Positions 18,070 to 25,152 of a stretch of 64,000 bases of DNA are shown in pieces; the first letter of the stretch is position 1, and every line of letters starts with the position of its first letter. The position numbers were made by a program, and so were the translations under genes. The notes beneath the pieces are model-generated. The model worked only from the letters and a program-made list of their open reading frames with translations. It was not told the origin of the DNA and searched no databases. The stretch comes from Sulfurimonas gotlandica GD1 (GTDB taxonomy: Bacteria > Campylobacterota > Campylobacteria > Campylobacterales > Sulfurimonadaceae): contig NZ_AFRZ01000001.1 of the NCBI RefSeq assembly GCF_000242915.1, positions 434,001 to 498,000 of the forward strand, written 5' to 3'.

Positions 18070-20449
18070 AATCTCTAAGCTTATCCCTTATCTCTAAAAA
18101 GTCATCTAAATTCTCAAAAAACAGATCTACCAACTTCGGATCAAAATGAGTTCCTTTTCCATTTCTAAATAGTTCAAAAATCTCTTCATCACTCCAAGCT
18201 TTTTTGTATGCTCTATCACTACCCAAGGCGTCAAAGACATCCGCGACAGCTGTAATACGGCCGTATATATGAATATTCTCACCTTTAAGACCATTAGGAT
18301 ATCCACTGCCGTCATACTTTTCATGATGCTCATAGGCTACGGTTGCGGCAGCTTTTAATATATCTCTATTTGAGCCTTTTAATACATTGTAGCCTATCTC
18401 ACTATGAGTTCGCATGATCTCCCACTCATCAGCATCTAGCTTACCAGGCTTTTTCAAAACATTATCAGGAATCCCAACTTTACCTATATCGTGCATTGGT
18501 GAGGCGTCATAAAGCAGTTCTGACTCTTCTTTAGGCAGTCCATATTTACAAGCTAATAGTTTAGAGTACTCTGCGACGCGTTTTACATGGTTTCCTGTCT
18601 CTTTGGAACGTGATTCACCTATCTCACCCATCTTGTATATAACTTCACGTTGTGTCTCTTCTATCTCTTTGTGGACATTAATAACATCACTAATATCATA
18701 TTGAATACTCATGTACTCAACAATATCACCATTTAAGTCTAAAATCGGAACTATCAGTGTGTCAAGATATATTGTTCTTCCATCTTTTGCCACATTACTA
18801 ATAACACCATTAAAATTCTTTTTAGATTTTACAGTGTCCCACAAGTTTTTATAAAACTCATCTGTAACACTTTTATCTCTAAGAAGAGGAGTGTGTCTTT
18901 TACCTAGTAGTTCTTCTTTTTTAAAACCTGTGATTTTTTCATGTGTTTCATTTATATATGTAATTACACCATTTTCATCTGTTCTTGTAAAAGAAGCTGC
19001 GCTCTCTATTGCTTTTTCATACTGAGCAAGTAAATTCATCTTATCTTGTAAGCTTTGATTTGAAGTGCTTAACTCTTTAGTTAAAAGTTCTTTTAGCTCT
19101 TCTAATTCTGTAATGTCATGTCTGATAGCTATATATTCTACTATGACATTTTTATCATTTTTAATAGGAAATATATTTACATCTACAATATAATAACCCC
19201 CATCTTTTTTTCGATTTTTTATTTTTCCATGCCATATTTGCCCTATTTGGATAGTAGTCCACATCTCTTTAAAGACTTCAGGTGGAGTATCACTATGTCT
19301 AACTATGGAATGAGGCTTACCTAAAAGATCTTCTTTAGAGTATCCTGAGAGTTTTACAAAAGCATCATTGACATAGGTTATTTTTCCTCTTAAATCAGTT
19401 TTAGATACCAATGTTGTCTTATCAATGGCATTTTGTAATTGTTCGATTGTATTTGTCTTTTGTCTACTTTGTCTGTAAAAATAAAATATAATCATCAGAG
19501 CAAATAGAGCTATAAGATATTTAATAAGCTCCACAATTAACATATTATATATTGCATTGTCATCTCTACTTGATATCACGTATCCAGCTGTATTTCCTGC
19601 CACATCTTCAATAGGGACAAAAATAAATATTTTATTTTTTCCTAAATTAAAGCTATCTTGCGCAAAAGCTTTATTCTTTCCTATATTATCAGTTATATAG
19701 CCCATAATACTTTTCATTGAACCTGTTGAGATGATATTGTTTGCATGTATATTGTTTGACATATAGTATTTGTCACTAGCACAAAACTCATGATAGTATT
19801 TTTTCAAATGATCTTTAACAACTCTTGATTCCATAATACTTTTTTTTATAATTATAGAATAATCAGCATCTAAAGACTCTTTCATCTGCTCTATTACAGA
19901 TAATACACTAATAGACAACTCTACACTGCCAACGTACTCTTCATTATGAAAAATTGGATAAACATATCTAAAACCATCAAAATATTTTCCAACTTCAAAG
20001 CCATATACAGGCTGTTTAGTTTCTATGACTTTTTTGATGCTCTCTCTAAATAAAAGAGTGTCGCCAAATTTACCTTGTTTGTGAAATCTAAAAAAGCTCT
20101 CTCCATCTGCTAAATGAAAGTGCAGTTGAAGAATACCTGACTTCTCCATTCTTTTATATCTTTCATTTAATAAAATATATAGTTTTTCTCTATTGCTGTC
20201 TCTATTTAAACCGGCATTAGACTCATTTATAATACTAGCTATCTCATGATTTTCTAAAAGCTCATGAAATAGTGTCTCAACAACTCTTTTATTTGAAATC
20301 ACTTTTTCACTGTATTGCAACTGCAAGTCATAGATTTTTTCTGCTAAATATAGATTTTTCTTGTATGTAAACTCAAAATACAAGATCAATCCAATACTTA
20401 AAATAGTTAGTATCAGAATGATTCTTTCTTTATTTATTATTTTTCCCAA
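18068..20449 (-). CDS. Membrane sensor HD-GYP phosphodiesterase: dCache-PAS-PAS-HD-GYP
   Basis: The 793-residue product has a membrane helix (11-28), a periplasmic double-Cache-type sensor (about 30-305; LHFHLADGESFFRFHKQG and YVYPIFHNEEYVGSVE resemble dCache_3), a second helix (308-326), two PAS domains (about 345-455 and 475-590) and an HD-GYP domain (600-793; SPMHDIGKVG, HHEKYDGSGYP, DVFDALGSDRAYK). It should lower c-di-GMP in response to an extracellular signal. The only in-frame start near the N-terminus is TTG at 20449, and eight bases upstream of it, in the Shine-Dalgarno position, is a run of nine Gs. Such G-tracts mediate phase variation in this phylum. Confidence 0.88.
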   Translation of the reverse strand: MGKIINKERIILILTILSIGLILYFEFTYKKNLYLAEKIYDLQLQYSEKVISNKRVVETLFHELLENHEIASIINESNAGLNRDSNREKLYILLNERYKRMEKSGILQLHFHLADGESFFRFHKQGKFGDTLLFRESIKKVIETKQPVYGFEVGKYFDGFRYVYPIFHNEEYVGSVELSISVLSVIEQMKESLDADYSIIIKKSIMESRVVKDHLKKYYHEFCASDKYYMSNNIHANNIISTGSMKSIMGYITDNIGKNKAFAQDSFNLGKNKIFIFVPIEDVAGNTAGYVISSRDDNAIYNMLIVELIKYLIALFALMIIFYFYRQSRQKTNTIEQLQNAIDKTTLVSKTDLRGKITYVNDAFVKLSGYSKEDLLGKPHSIVRHSDTPPEVFKEMWTTIQIGQIWHGKIKNRKKDGGYYIVDVNIFPIKNDKNVIVEYIAIRHDITELEELKELLTKELSTSNQSLQDKMNLLAQYEKAIESAASFTRTDENGVITYINETHEKITGFKKEELLGKRHTPLLRDKSVTDEFYKNLWDTVKSKKNFNGVISNVAKDGRTIYLDTLIVPILDLNGDIVEYMSIQYDISDVINVHKEIEETQREVIYKMGEIGESRSKETGNHVKRVAEYSKLLACKYGLPKEESELLYDASPMHDIGKVGIPDNVLKKPGKLDADEWEIMRTHSEIGYNVLKGSNRDILKAAATVAYEHHEKYDGSGYPNGLKGENIHIYGRITAVADVFDALGSDRAYKKAWSDEEIFELFRNGKGTHFDPKLVDLFFENLDDFLEIRDKLRD

Positions 20450-20457
20450 AATACAAG

Positions 20458-20466
20458 CCCCCCCCC
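20458..20466 (-). repeat. G9 homopolymer tract in the translation-initiation region of the sensor gene
   Basis: Nine Cs on the plus strand (nine Gs on the sensor-gene strand) lie 8 bases before its TTG start. The upstream ATG (ATGTAG) stops at once in any tract length, so the tract is not inside a readable frame. Length change would instead alter ribosome binding. The tract also borders the -35 region of the divergent regulator. Confidence 0.7.
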
Positions 20467-20487
20467 TACATTTACTTTAAATGTAAT

Positions 20488-20493
20488 TATAAT
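20488..20493 (+). promoter_or_regulatory. -10 box candidate for the atypical response regulator
   Basis: TATAAT lies 53 bases before the ATG at 20547. Its expected -35 region falls on or next to the poly-C tract, so tract length could alter this promoter as well. Confidence 0.45.
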
Positions 20494-20546
20494 AGGGATA
20501 AGTGAAGAAATAGTGAATATTTAAATAATATAGGATACAATTTCAT

Positions 20547-21215
20547 ATGAAATTATTAATAATAAACTCTGATAAGGTCTTTAGCAAAAATTTTAAAGAG
20601 TATTTTTCAAAAAAAAGCTTTAGTGTAGACAGTTATGAAAACTGCGATACTTTGCTAAACTATAAAAATATCAACCACATAATCGCTCAATATGATGTTA
20701 TTTTTTTATCAATAGAAAAAGACAAGCTATTTGCGCTTGATGTGCTTGATCATATAAATGTACTTGGTATTCATGCTGCAGTTATATTTTTGAGTTATGT
20801 AGACTCCATAGATCTTATGTCAAAAGCCTTTGCCAGAAACTGCGAAGACTATATGCTTCATCCATTTTCTCTTAAAGAGATAGAACTACGTGCTATGAAA
20901 GCAGTTAGAAAAAAAATGAAATCTGATGAGATATATCTTGTTGGAAACTACACCTATACACTATCTCAACATGCTGTTTTCAATGACCATCAATATATAA
21001 AACTAACAAAGATAGAACTGAGTATTTTATACCTTTTGATTATTCATAAAAATCAAATTGTTTCGCATGAAAAAATTGTAAACTTTGTATGGAAGGGAAA
21101 AGATATTTTACAAAACACTCTATCTGTTCATATAAAAAATCTAAAGAAAAAGATAATAGGTCTACCTATAGACTCAGTAAAAGGTGTTGGATATTCTATT
21201 AGACTAGATCATTAA
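20547..21215 (+). CDS. Atypical OmpR-family response regulator lacking the phospho-acceptor aspartate
   Basis: It has 222 residues: a receiver-like domain (1-115) and a winged-helix DNA-binding domain (130-220; TKIELSILYLL, NTLSVHIKNLKKKI, VKGVGYSI). In the receiver, the residue after strand 3 is Ser55 (VIFLSIE) instead of Asp, the acidic pair is reduced to SD (8-9), and the conserved lysine is His105 (MLHPF). Phosphorylation-independent regulators of this kind are known in the phylum (HP1043/HsrA). It is divergent from the Cache-PAS-HD-GYP sensor and lies upstream of the CZB-GGDEF gene. Its targets are unknown. Confidence 0.85.
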   Translation: MKLLIINSDKVFSKNFKEYFSKKSFSVDSYENCDTLLNYKNINHIIAQYDVIFLSIEKDKLFALDVLDHINVLGIHAAVIFLSYVDSIDLMSKAFARNCEDYMLHPFSLKEIELRAMKAVRKKMKSDEIYLVGNYTYTLSQHAVFNDHQYIKLTKIELSILYLLIIHKNQIVSHEKIVNFVWKGKDILQNTLSVHIKNLKKKIIGLPIDSVKGVGYSIRLDH

Positions 21216-21299
21216 CTAATGACAAAACAAAAAATAACCGCTATAATATTTAACAAAATTTTTTATGGTTAAGTCTTTTCATTAAAACTGGAGAACTAG

Positions 21300-22583
21300 A
21301 TGCAAATAATCAAACAATACTCTCAAGAAATCCAAGAATGTGTACAAGACTTTAATATAAGTCTTCAAAGTCTACAAGGCGATCATACAAAAGACCTTCT
21401 CTATACACACGCATTAATCGAATATAAAAAACTATTTCTGAACTTGCTTTTATCTATTTCAGATGAAGAGATAGAACACAACACAAAAGTTCTTGTCAAC
21501 TTCACTATAGAACATGAGATATCATACCTATTTTTATATAGTGAACTTATAACTGTTGTTCGCAAGCTTCTTGGAATACTTTTGGAAAAAAATGACTTAG
21601 AGCACATACATGAGATTAACAACTTTTTTACAGAACATGAGAATAGAATCACATCTTTGTATTTACATAGGTTTCTTAAAAAACTAAAGCTAAAGAGTGA
21701 ACTTCGTCTTTCTCATATATCCATAATGCAGGATAAGAAGTTTATGGTGCACTATGAGAGTCATATCAAATGGATTCTAAATCTTATTCTCTACATAGAA
21801 CGAAGTGTCTATGATAACGACTATCCTGAACTAAATCCCAACCTGTGTGAGTTTGGAAAATGGATGCACAGTGCTACTACTTCTTACCTTATATCTACCA
21901 CTCACTTTAAAGTCATAGAAAAACTTCATATGAATCTTCATGACTTGGCGGCTAATGTCGTAAACCACTGTCAAAATAACAATGATCCACGTCCATCAAC
22001 ACTAATACATCTTATGCAGCGTATAGATTATTATTCGCTTGAGATAGGAAATGAAATAGCATTTCTAAATGAGATAGAAGAGAGTGCAAAAGATCCGCTT
22101 ACGCATCTTCTAACAAGAAGACTGTTTAATAAGATCATGCTAAATAAGCTAGATATTGCAAAGGCGACTGGTAGAGAATTTGCTCTTATGATGTGCGACC
22201 TAGATCACTTTAAAAGAGTAAATGACAGCTATGGTCATGCAGTTGGAGATGTTGTACTAAAACACTTCTCAAGCATTTTAGAAGAGATACTTCGCAAATC
22301 AGATTATATATTTAGATTTGGTGGTGAAGAGTTTATGGTTTTACTGCCTATGACTGACAAAAAAGAAGCTCTAATACTAGCTCAAAAAGTTTGTGATGCA
22401 ATAGTCGCTTCTGAAGTAATAGTGGAAGATATAACTATAAAATATACGGTAAGTATTGGGACTATATCAATTATTATTGACAACAGTGTAGTAATAGGAC
22501 AAGAAGCAATAGATAAGTACATTACACAAGTTGATGAAAGACTGTATCTTGCAAAAGAGCGAGGAAGAAATCGCGTAGAATAG
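21300..22583 (+). CDS. CZB-GGDEF diguanylate cyclase with DgcZ-like domains
   Basis: The 427-residue cytoplasmic protein makes c-di-GMP. Residues 150-225 form a CZB zinc-binding domain: H155, C183 in LCEFGKWM, H210 and H214 in LHMNLHDLA, the same ligand pattern as Escherichia coli DgcZ, where zinc inhibits activity. Residues 262-427 form the GGDEF domain with GGEEF (341-345) and an inhibitory RxxD site (R332, D335) five residues before it, so product inhibition is expected. The N-terminal 140 residues are helical and unassigned. The CZB domain matches the one on the NIT chemoreceptor 5 kb upstream. RBS GGAG is present. Confidence 0.9.
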   Translation: MQIIKQYSQEIQECVQDFNISLQSLQGDHTKDLLYTHALIEYKKLFLNLLLSISDEEIEHNTKVLVNFTIEHEISYLFLYSELITVVRKLLGILLEKNDLEHIHEINNFFTEHENRITSLYLHRFLKKLKLKSELRLSHISIMQDKKFMVHYESHIKWILNLILYIERSVYDNDYPELNPNLCEFGKWMHSATTSYLISTTHFKVIEKLHMNLHDLAANVVNHCQNNNDPRPSTLIHLMQRIDYYSLEIGNEIAFLNEIEESAKDPLTHLLTRRLFNKIMLNKLDIAKATGREFALMMCDLDHFKRVNDSYGHAVGDVVLKHFSSILEEILRKSDYIFRFGGEEFMVLLPMTDKKEALILAQKVCDAIVASEVIVEDITIKYTVSIGTISIIIDNSVVIGQEAIDKYITQVDERLYLAKERGRNRVE

Positions 22584-22587
22584 TTAT

Positions 22588-22626
22588 GTGTTTGGAAGTT
22601 TTTAAAGGTCTTCAGTGGTGGACGAG
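22588..22626. repeat. 39-bp direct repeat, distal copy (att-like)
   Basis: This is an exact copy of 23594-23632. On the minus strand it contains CTCGTCCACCA, the last 11 bases of the tRNA-Ser gene, plus 28 bases of its 3' flank. Similarity stops sharply at both ends. With the other copy it brackets the HepT/MntA pair, as attachment sites bracket an integrated element. Confidence 0.85.
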
Positions 22627-22690
22627 ACCACTTGCATATAGCTCTACGGCACCTTAAAATAGGCACTTTAAAGAAGTGGTTTCAAAAAAA
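22627..22690 (-). repeat. Structured motif related to the 154-242 element
   Basis: Read on the minus strand this has TCTTTAAAGTGCC, a spacer, TAGAGCTATATGCAAG and GTGGTCTC. The element at 154-242 has TCTTTAAGTGCC, TAGAGCTAGATGCAAG and, further on, GTGGTCTC in the same order. Locally ACCACTT and AAGTGGT (22627-22633 and 22674-22680) form a stem. It directly abuts the att-like repeat. No coding function is seen in 22584-22711. Confidence 0.5.
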
Positions 22691-22711
22691 GTTAACACAT
22701 ATGTAACACCA

Positions 22712-23065
22712 CTATGTATTTATTAGCGTTTTACACTGCTCTTTGAACTTTGGAAGACCATTTCTAATAATCCATTCTACTATGGCTAGATTAACACCTT
22801 CGTAGTCATGAGCTATGTAAGTTCTAACATCATACATACCTTTGACATCATTATCATCAAAGGCACTTAAAATATCATCTGCATGTTCTTTTTTTAGTTT
22901 GTTGAATTGTTCAGCTATTGCAGTAAGATGCATTAATATTGCTGGTCTATCTGTCACATAATCTTCGAGTGCTTTTGTGATGCTTCCAGAGTTATCTACT
23001 ATTTGTTCTATATAGTCAATTTTCTCCAGAATGAGATAAACTTTACTAATAGACTCTTTAGACAT
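22712..23065 (-). CDS. hepT: HepT-like HEPN ribonuclease toxin
   Basis: This 117-residue all-helical HEPN-family (DUF86) protein is the toxin of an MNT-HEPN module. It carries the diagnostic Rx4HxY motif RTYIAHDY: R81 and H86 are the RNase residues, and Y88 is the tyrosine that the partner nucleotidyltransferase modifies by AMPylation in studied systems. It overlaps the 3' end of the antitoxin gene by eight bases and is transcribed after it. The pair lies between two copies of the tRNA-Ser 3' repeat, suggesting acquisition as a small mobile unit. Confidence 0.85.
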   Translation of the reverse strand: MSKESISKVYLILEKIDYIEQIVDNSGSITKALEDYVTDRPAILMHLTAIAEQFNKLKKEHADDILSAFDDNDVKGMYDVRTYIAHDYEGVNLAIVEWIIRNGLPKFKEQCKTLINT

Positions 23066-23366
23066 ATATTGCTCTGTCTATAATAAACTTCTTACCTGTT
23101 TTTCCCATACCAGTACTATCTGCTAAATCAACAGGCAAGCCTAGCGCTAAGCTTAGCTCTGCTTGTATTTCATGGATACGCTTGATAGAACCAAAACCGT
23201 ATTTACTTGCAAAGGCTGGTGTTGCTTCTACAAGAATATCTACATCGCTATCTGCATCTGCTTCGTCACGAGAGTAAGAGCCAAAAAGTGCTTGAATTAA
23301 AAAGCCTTCTTCTTGGTATTTAGCTTTAACATTTTTAAGATAATTAAGTATTGATTCTTTATTCAT
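23058..23366 (-). CDS. mntA: MntA-like nucleotidyltransferase antitoxin
   Basis: This minimal nucleotidyltransferase (102 residues) has the motif GSYSRDEADADSDVDILV: GS at 29-30 and the catalytic aspartates D41 and D43. In MntA-HepT systems it transfers AMP to the HEPN tyrosine to silence the toxin. I chose the ATG at 23366; an in-frame ATG at 23414 adds 16 residues with no counterpart in the family. No strong ribosome-binding site is visible at either. Position between the 39-bp repeats, next to the tRNA, is as for hepT. Confidence 0.83.
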   Translation of the reverse strand: MNKESILNYLKNVKAKYQEEGFLIQALFGSYSRDEADADSDVDILVEATPAFASKYGFGSIKRIHEIQAELSLALGLPVDLADSTGMGKTGKKFIIDRAIYV

Positions 23367-23593
23367 AATTAGGATTATAGCATTTTTTACACCATTTAAA
23401 AACTGCAATGTCAAGCATTTGCGTTATCTGTGTAGTTTCTGTGTGACTTGTGTAACTATGCAGACATGAGTTTGTGAAAGCGTGCAAATACTCAAATATT
23501 TTTTGATGTTTATGTAAAATATTTGGATAGAAGTATAAATATTTATAAATAGATAGTTTGGTGTGTGCAAGAAAATTTATAATTTTTAAAAAA

Positions 23594-23632
23594 GTGTTTG
23601 GAAGTTTTTAAAGGTCTTCAGTGGTGGACGAG
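23594..23632. repeat. 39-bp direct repeat, tRNA-proximal copy (att-like)
   Basis: This is the second exact copy of the 39-bp repeat and overlaps the last 11 bases of tRNA-Ser (23622-23632). Integrases of mobile elements commonly use tRNA 3' ends in this way and restore the tRNA with their own copy. Between here and the MntA start (23367-23593) I see only AT-rich sequence. Confidence 0.85.
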
Positions 23633-23711
23633 GAGAGGTTCGAACTCTCGGTAGGATTACTCCTACGCATCCTTAGCAGGGATGTGGTTTCAGCCGCTCA
23701 CCCACTCGTCC
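23622..23711 (-). tRNA. tRNA-Ser (anticodon GCU)
   Basis: The minus strand folds as a type II tRNA. It has acceptor stem GGACGAG/CTCGTCC with encoded CCA, anticodon arm CATCC-CTGCTAA-GGATG with anticodon GCT, a long variable arm (GTAGGA-GTAA-TCCTAC) and T arm GAGAG-TTCGAAC-CTCTC. It decodes AGC/AGU. Its 3' end is duplicated about 1 kb away as an att-like repeat. Confidence 0.95.
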
Positions 23712-23808
23712 ATTTGAAGACGGGAATTATAATGGTTTTTGTATAACAGTTAGCTTAAATCAAACAAGTTTATATTATAATTTTTAAAAGCGATAAAAGG
23801 AATAAATT

Positions 23809-24432
23809 ATGAGGCTCTTCATATACTTTTTATTTACTGGTATGCTACTCGCAAACACCTACCCTAACTTTACAGAAAAAGATTTTATACACATTCAAAA
23901 CACTGCAGGTAGGATTGCTAAAAATAGAGCTGATGACTATCAAAAGACTATAGATTCATATAAAAAACTTCCAAAAAGCAAGCAGCTTTTAAAAGTCAAC
24001 TTCTACTTAAACCAGCTTCTACCTCAGTATGATGATATTATGCAAAAACAAGAAGACTATTGGGCATCTCCAAAAGAGTTTTTAATTGCAGGCTTTGGAG
24101 ACTGTGAAGATTATGTAATCATCAAATACTTCACTTTGTTAAAACTTGGTTTCGATAAAAAGAAATTGTTTTTAACTACTGTAAATGAGAAGTATATAGG
24201 CGGCTATCATATGGTGCTTAGTTATTTTGAAAAAGAAGGTGAATCACCACTGATTTTGGACAATCTTAGTTTTAGAATTTTGAAACTTGAAACTAGGAAA
24301 GATTTGGAAGTAGACACTTTCATAAATACTCTCGGAGTCTATAAAATAGACAAGAACAACAGACTTATAAAAGTACAAAGTAGCTCTCCTAAATTTCAAG
24401 AGCTACTTCAAAAAGTAAAAAAAGAAAACTAG
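23809..24432 (+). CDS. LapG-type transglutaminase-like periplasmic cysteine protease
   Basis: The 207-residue protein has an N-terminal signal peptide (IYFLFTGMLLAN) and the bacterial transglutaminase-like cysteine protease fold with triad C99 (FGDCEDY), H134 (GGYHMVL) and D151 (LDNLS). LapG relatives cut large adhesins off the cell surface when c-di-GMP is low, under control of a LapD-type receptor. No LapD-like gene or giant adhesin lies in this window, but c-di-GMP enzymes are all around. RBS AAAGGAAT precedes the ATG. It overlaps convergent pyrF by four bases. Confidence 0.85.
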   Translation: MRLFIYFLFTGMLLANTYPNFTEKDFIHIQNTAGRIAKNRADDYQKTIDSYKKLPKSKQLLKVNFYLNQLLPQYDDIMQKQEDYWASPKEFLIAGFGDCEDYVIIKYFTLLKLGFDKKKLFLTTVNEKYIGGYHMVLSYFEKEGESPLILDNLSFRILKLETRKDLEVDTFINTLGVYKIDKNNRLIKVQSSSPKFQELLQKVKKEN

Positions 24433-25112
24433 AGCTTTTCTAAAATCTTAGCTACTACTTCTGCCGGATTAGCGGATTGATAGATTGGACGACCTACAAC
24501 TATAAAGTCCACCATTGCACTCTTGGCAAATGCTACATCTGCAACTCTTTGCTGGTCTCCTGCATCTTCACCAAAAGGACGAATACCTGGAGTCAGTGTC
24601 ATAAAATCATTTGAAGTGATTCCTTTAATAGACTCACTCTCAAAAGCTGAACATACTACACCGTCAAGTCCACTATCGTATGCATCTTTTGCAAATTGAT
24701 CAGCTTTAGATGCTATACCTTTTTCATAAACTTCTGAAAACTCATCTTCACTAAAGGATGTAAGAGCCGTTACGGCTAAAACTATTGGTCTTGAAGGGTA
24801 AGACTTAAGTCTATCCATTACGCCACTCATAGCACGTTTACCTGCAGATGCATGAATGTTAAACATATCCACACCAAGTCCCATGATAGACTCAGCAGCA
24901 TCTGCCATAGTATTTGGAATATCATATAGTTTTAAGTCTAAAAATATTTTAAAATCTGGATTTATTTTTTTAATGTCTTTAAGAAATTCTTCACCATCTC
25001 TGATGTAAGTACGAAGTCCGACTTTCAGCCAAACATCATACTCCTTTATTTTTTCGATTAAGTCTAAGTTTTCTTCTCTTGTAGATAAGTCAAGCGCTAC
25101 ACATAATTGCAT
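24429..25112 (-). CDS. pyrF: Orotidine 5'-phosphate decarboxylase
   Basis: It catalyses the final step of UMP synthesis, decarboxylation of orotidine 5'-phosphate. The 227-residue protein has the family signature FLDLKLYDIPNT with the catalytic Asp/Lys set, an N-terminal ALDLS strand and the C-terminal phosphate-binding TPGIRPFGEDAGDQQR and VVGRPIYQS. Length is typical. It is probably transcribed alone: the upstream Cache chemoreceptor gene is on the same strand but has its own context, and the 3' end meets the LapG-type gene. Confidence 0.95.
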   Translation of the reverse strand: MQLCVALDLSTREENLDLIEKIKEYDVWLKVGLRTYIRDGEEFLKDIKKINPDFKIFLDLKLYDIPNTMADAAESIMGLGVDMFNIHASAGKRAMSGVMDRLKSYPSRPIVLAVTALTSFSEDEFSEVYEKGIASKADQFAKDAYDSGLDGVVCSAFESESIKGITSNDFMTLTPGIRPFGEDAGDQQRVADVAFAKSAMVDFIVVGRPIYQSANPAEVVAKILEKL

Positions 25113-25152
25113 TAATACTCTTTTTGTTTTATTTATGAAAGTATAGCAAATA

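Noticed and set aside
20467-20479. Upstream ATG making the G9 tract part of a phase-variable reading frame
   Set aside because: That ATG is followed directly by TAG, and the sensor-gene frame has a TAA just upstream with no ATG, so slippage could not switch frames; only initiation strength could change.
22858-22875. Third copy of the GGCACTTAAA motif inside hepT
   Set aside because: It is a ten-base match in coding sequence without the companion motifs, explainable by chance in AT-rich DNA.
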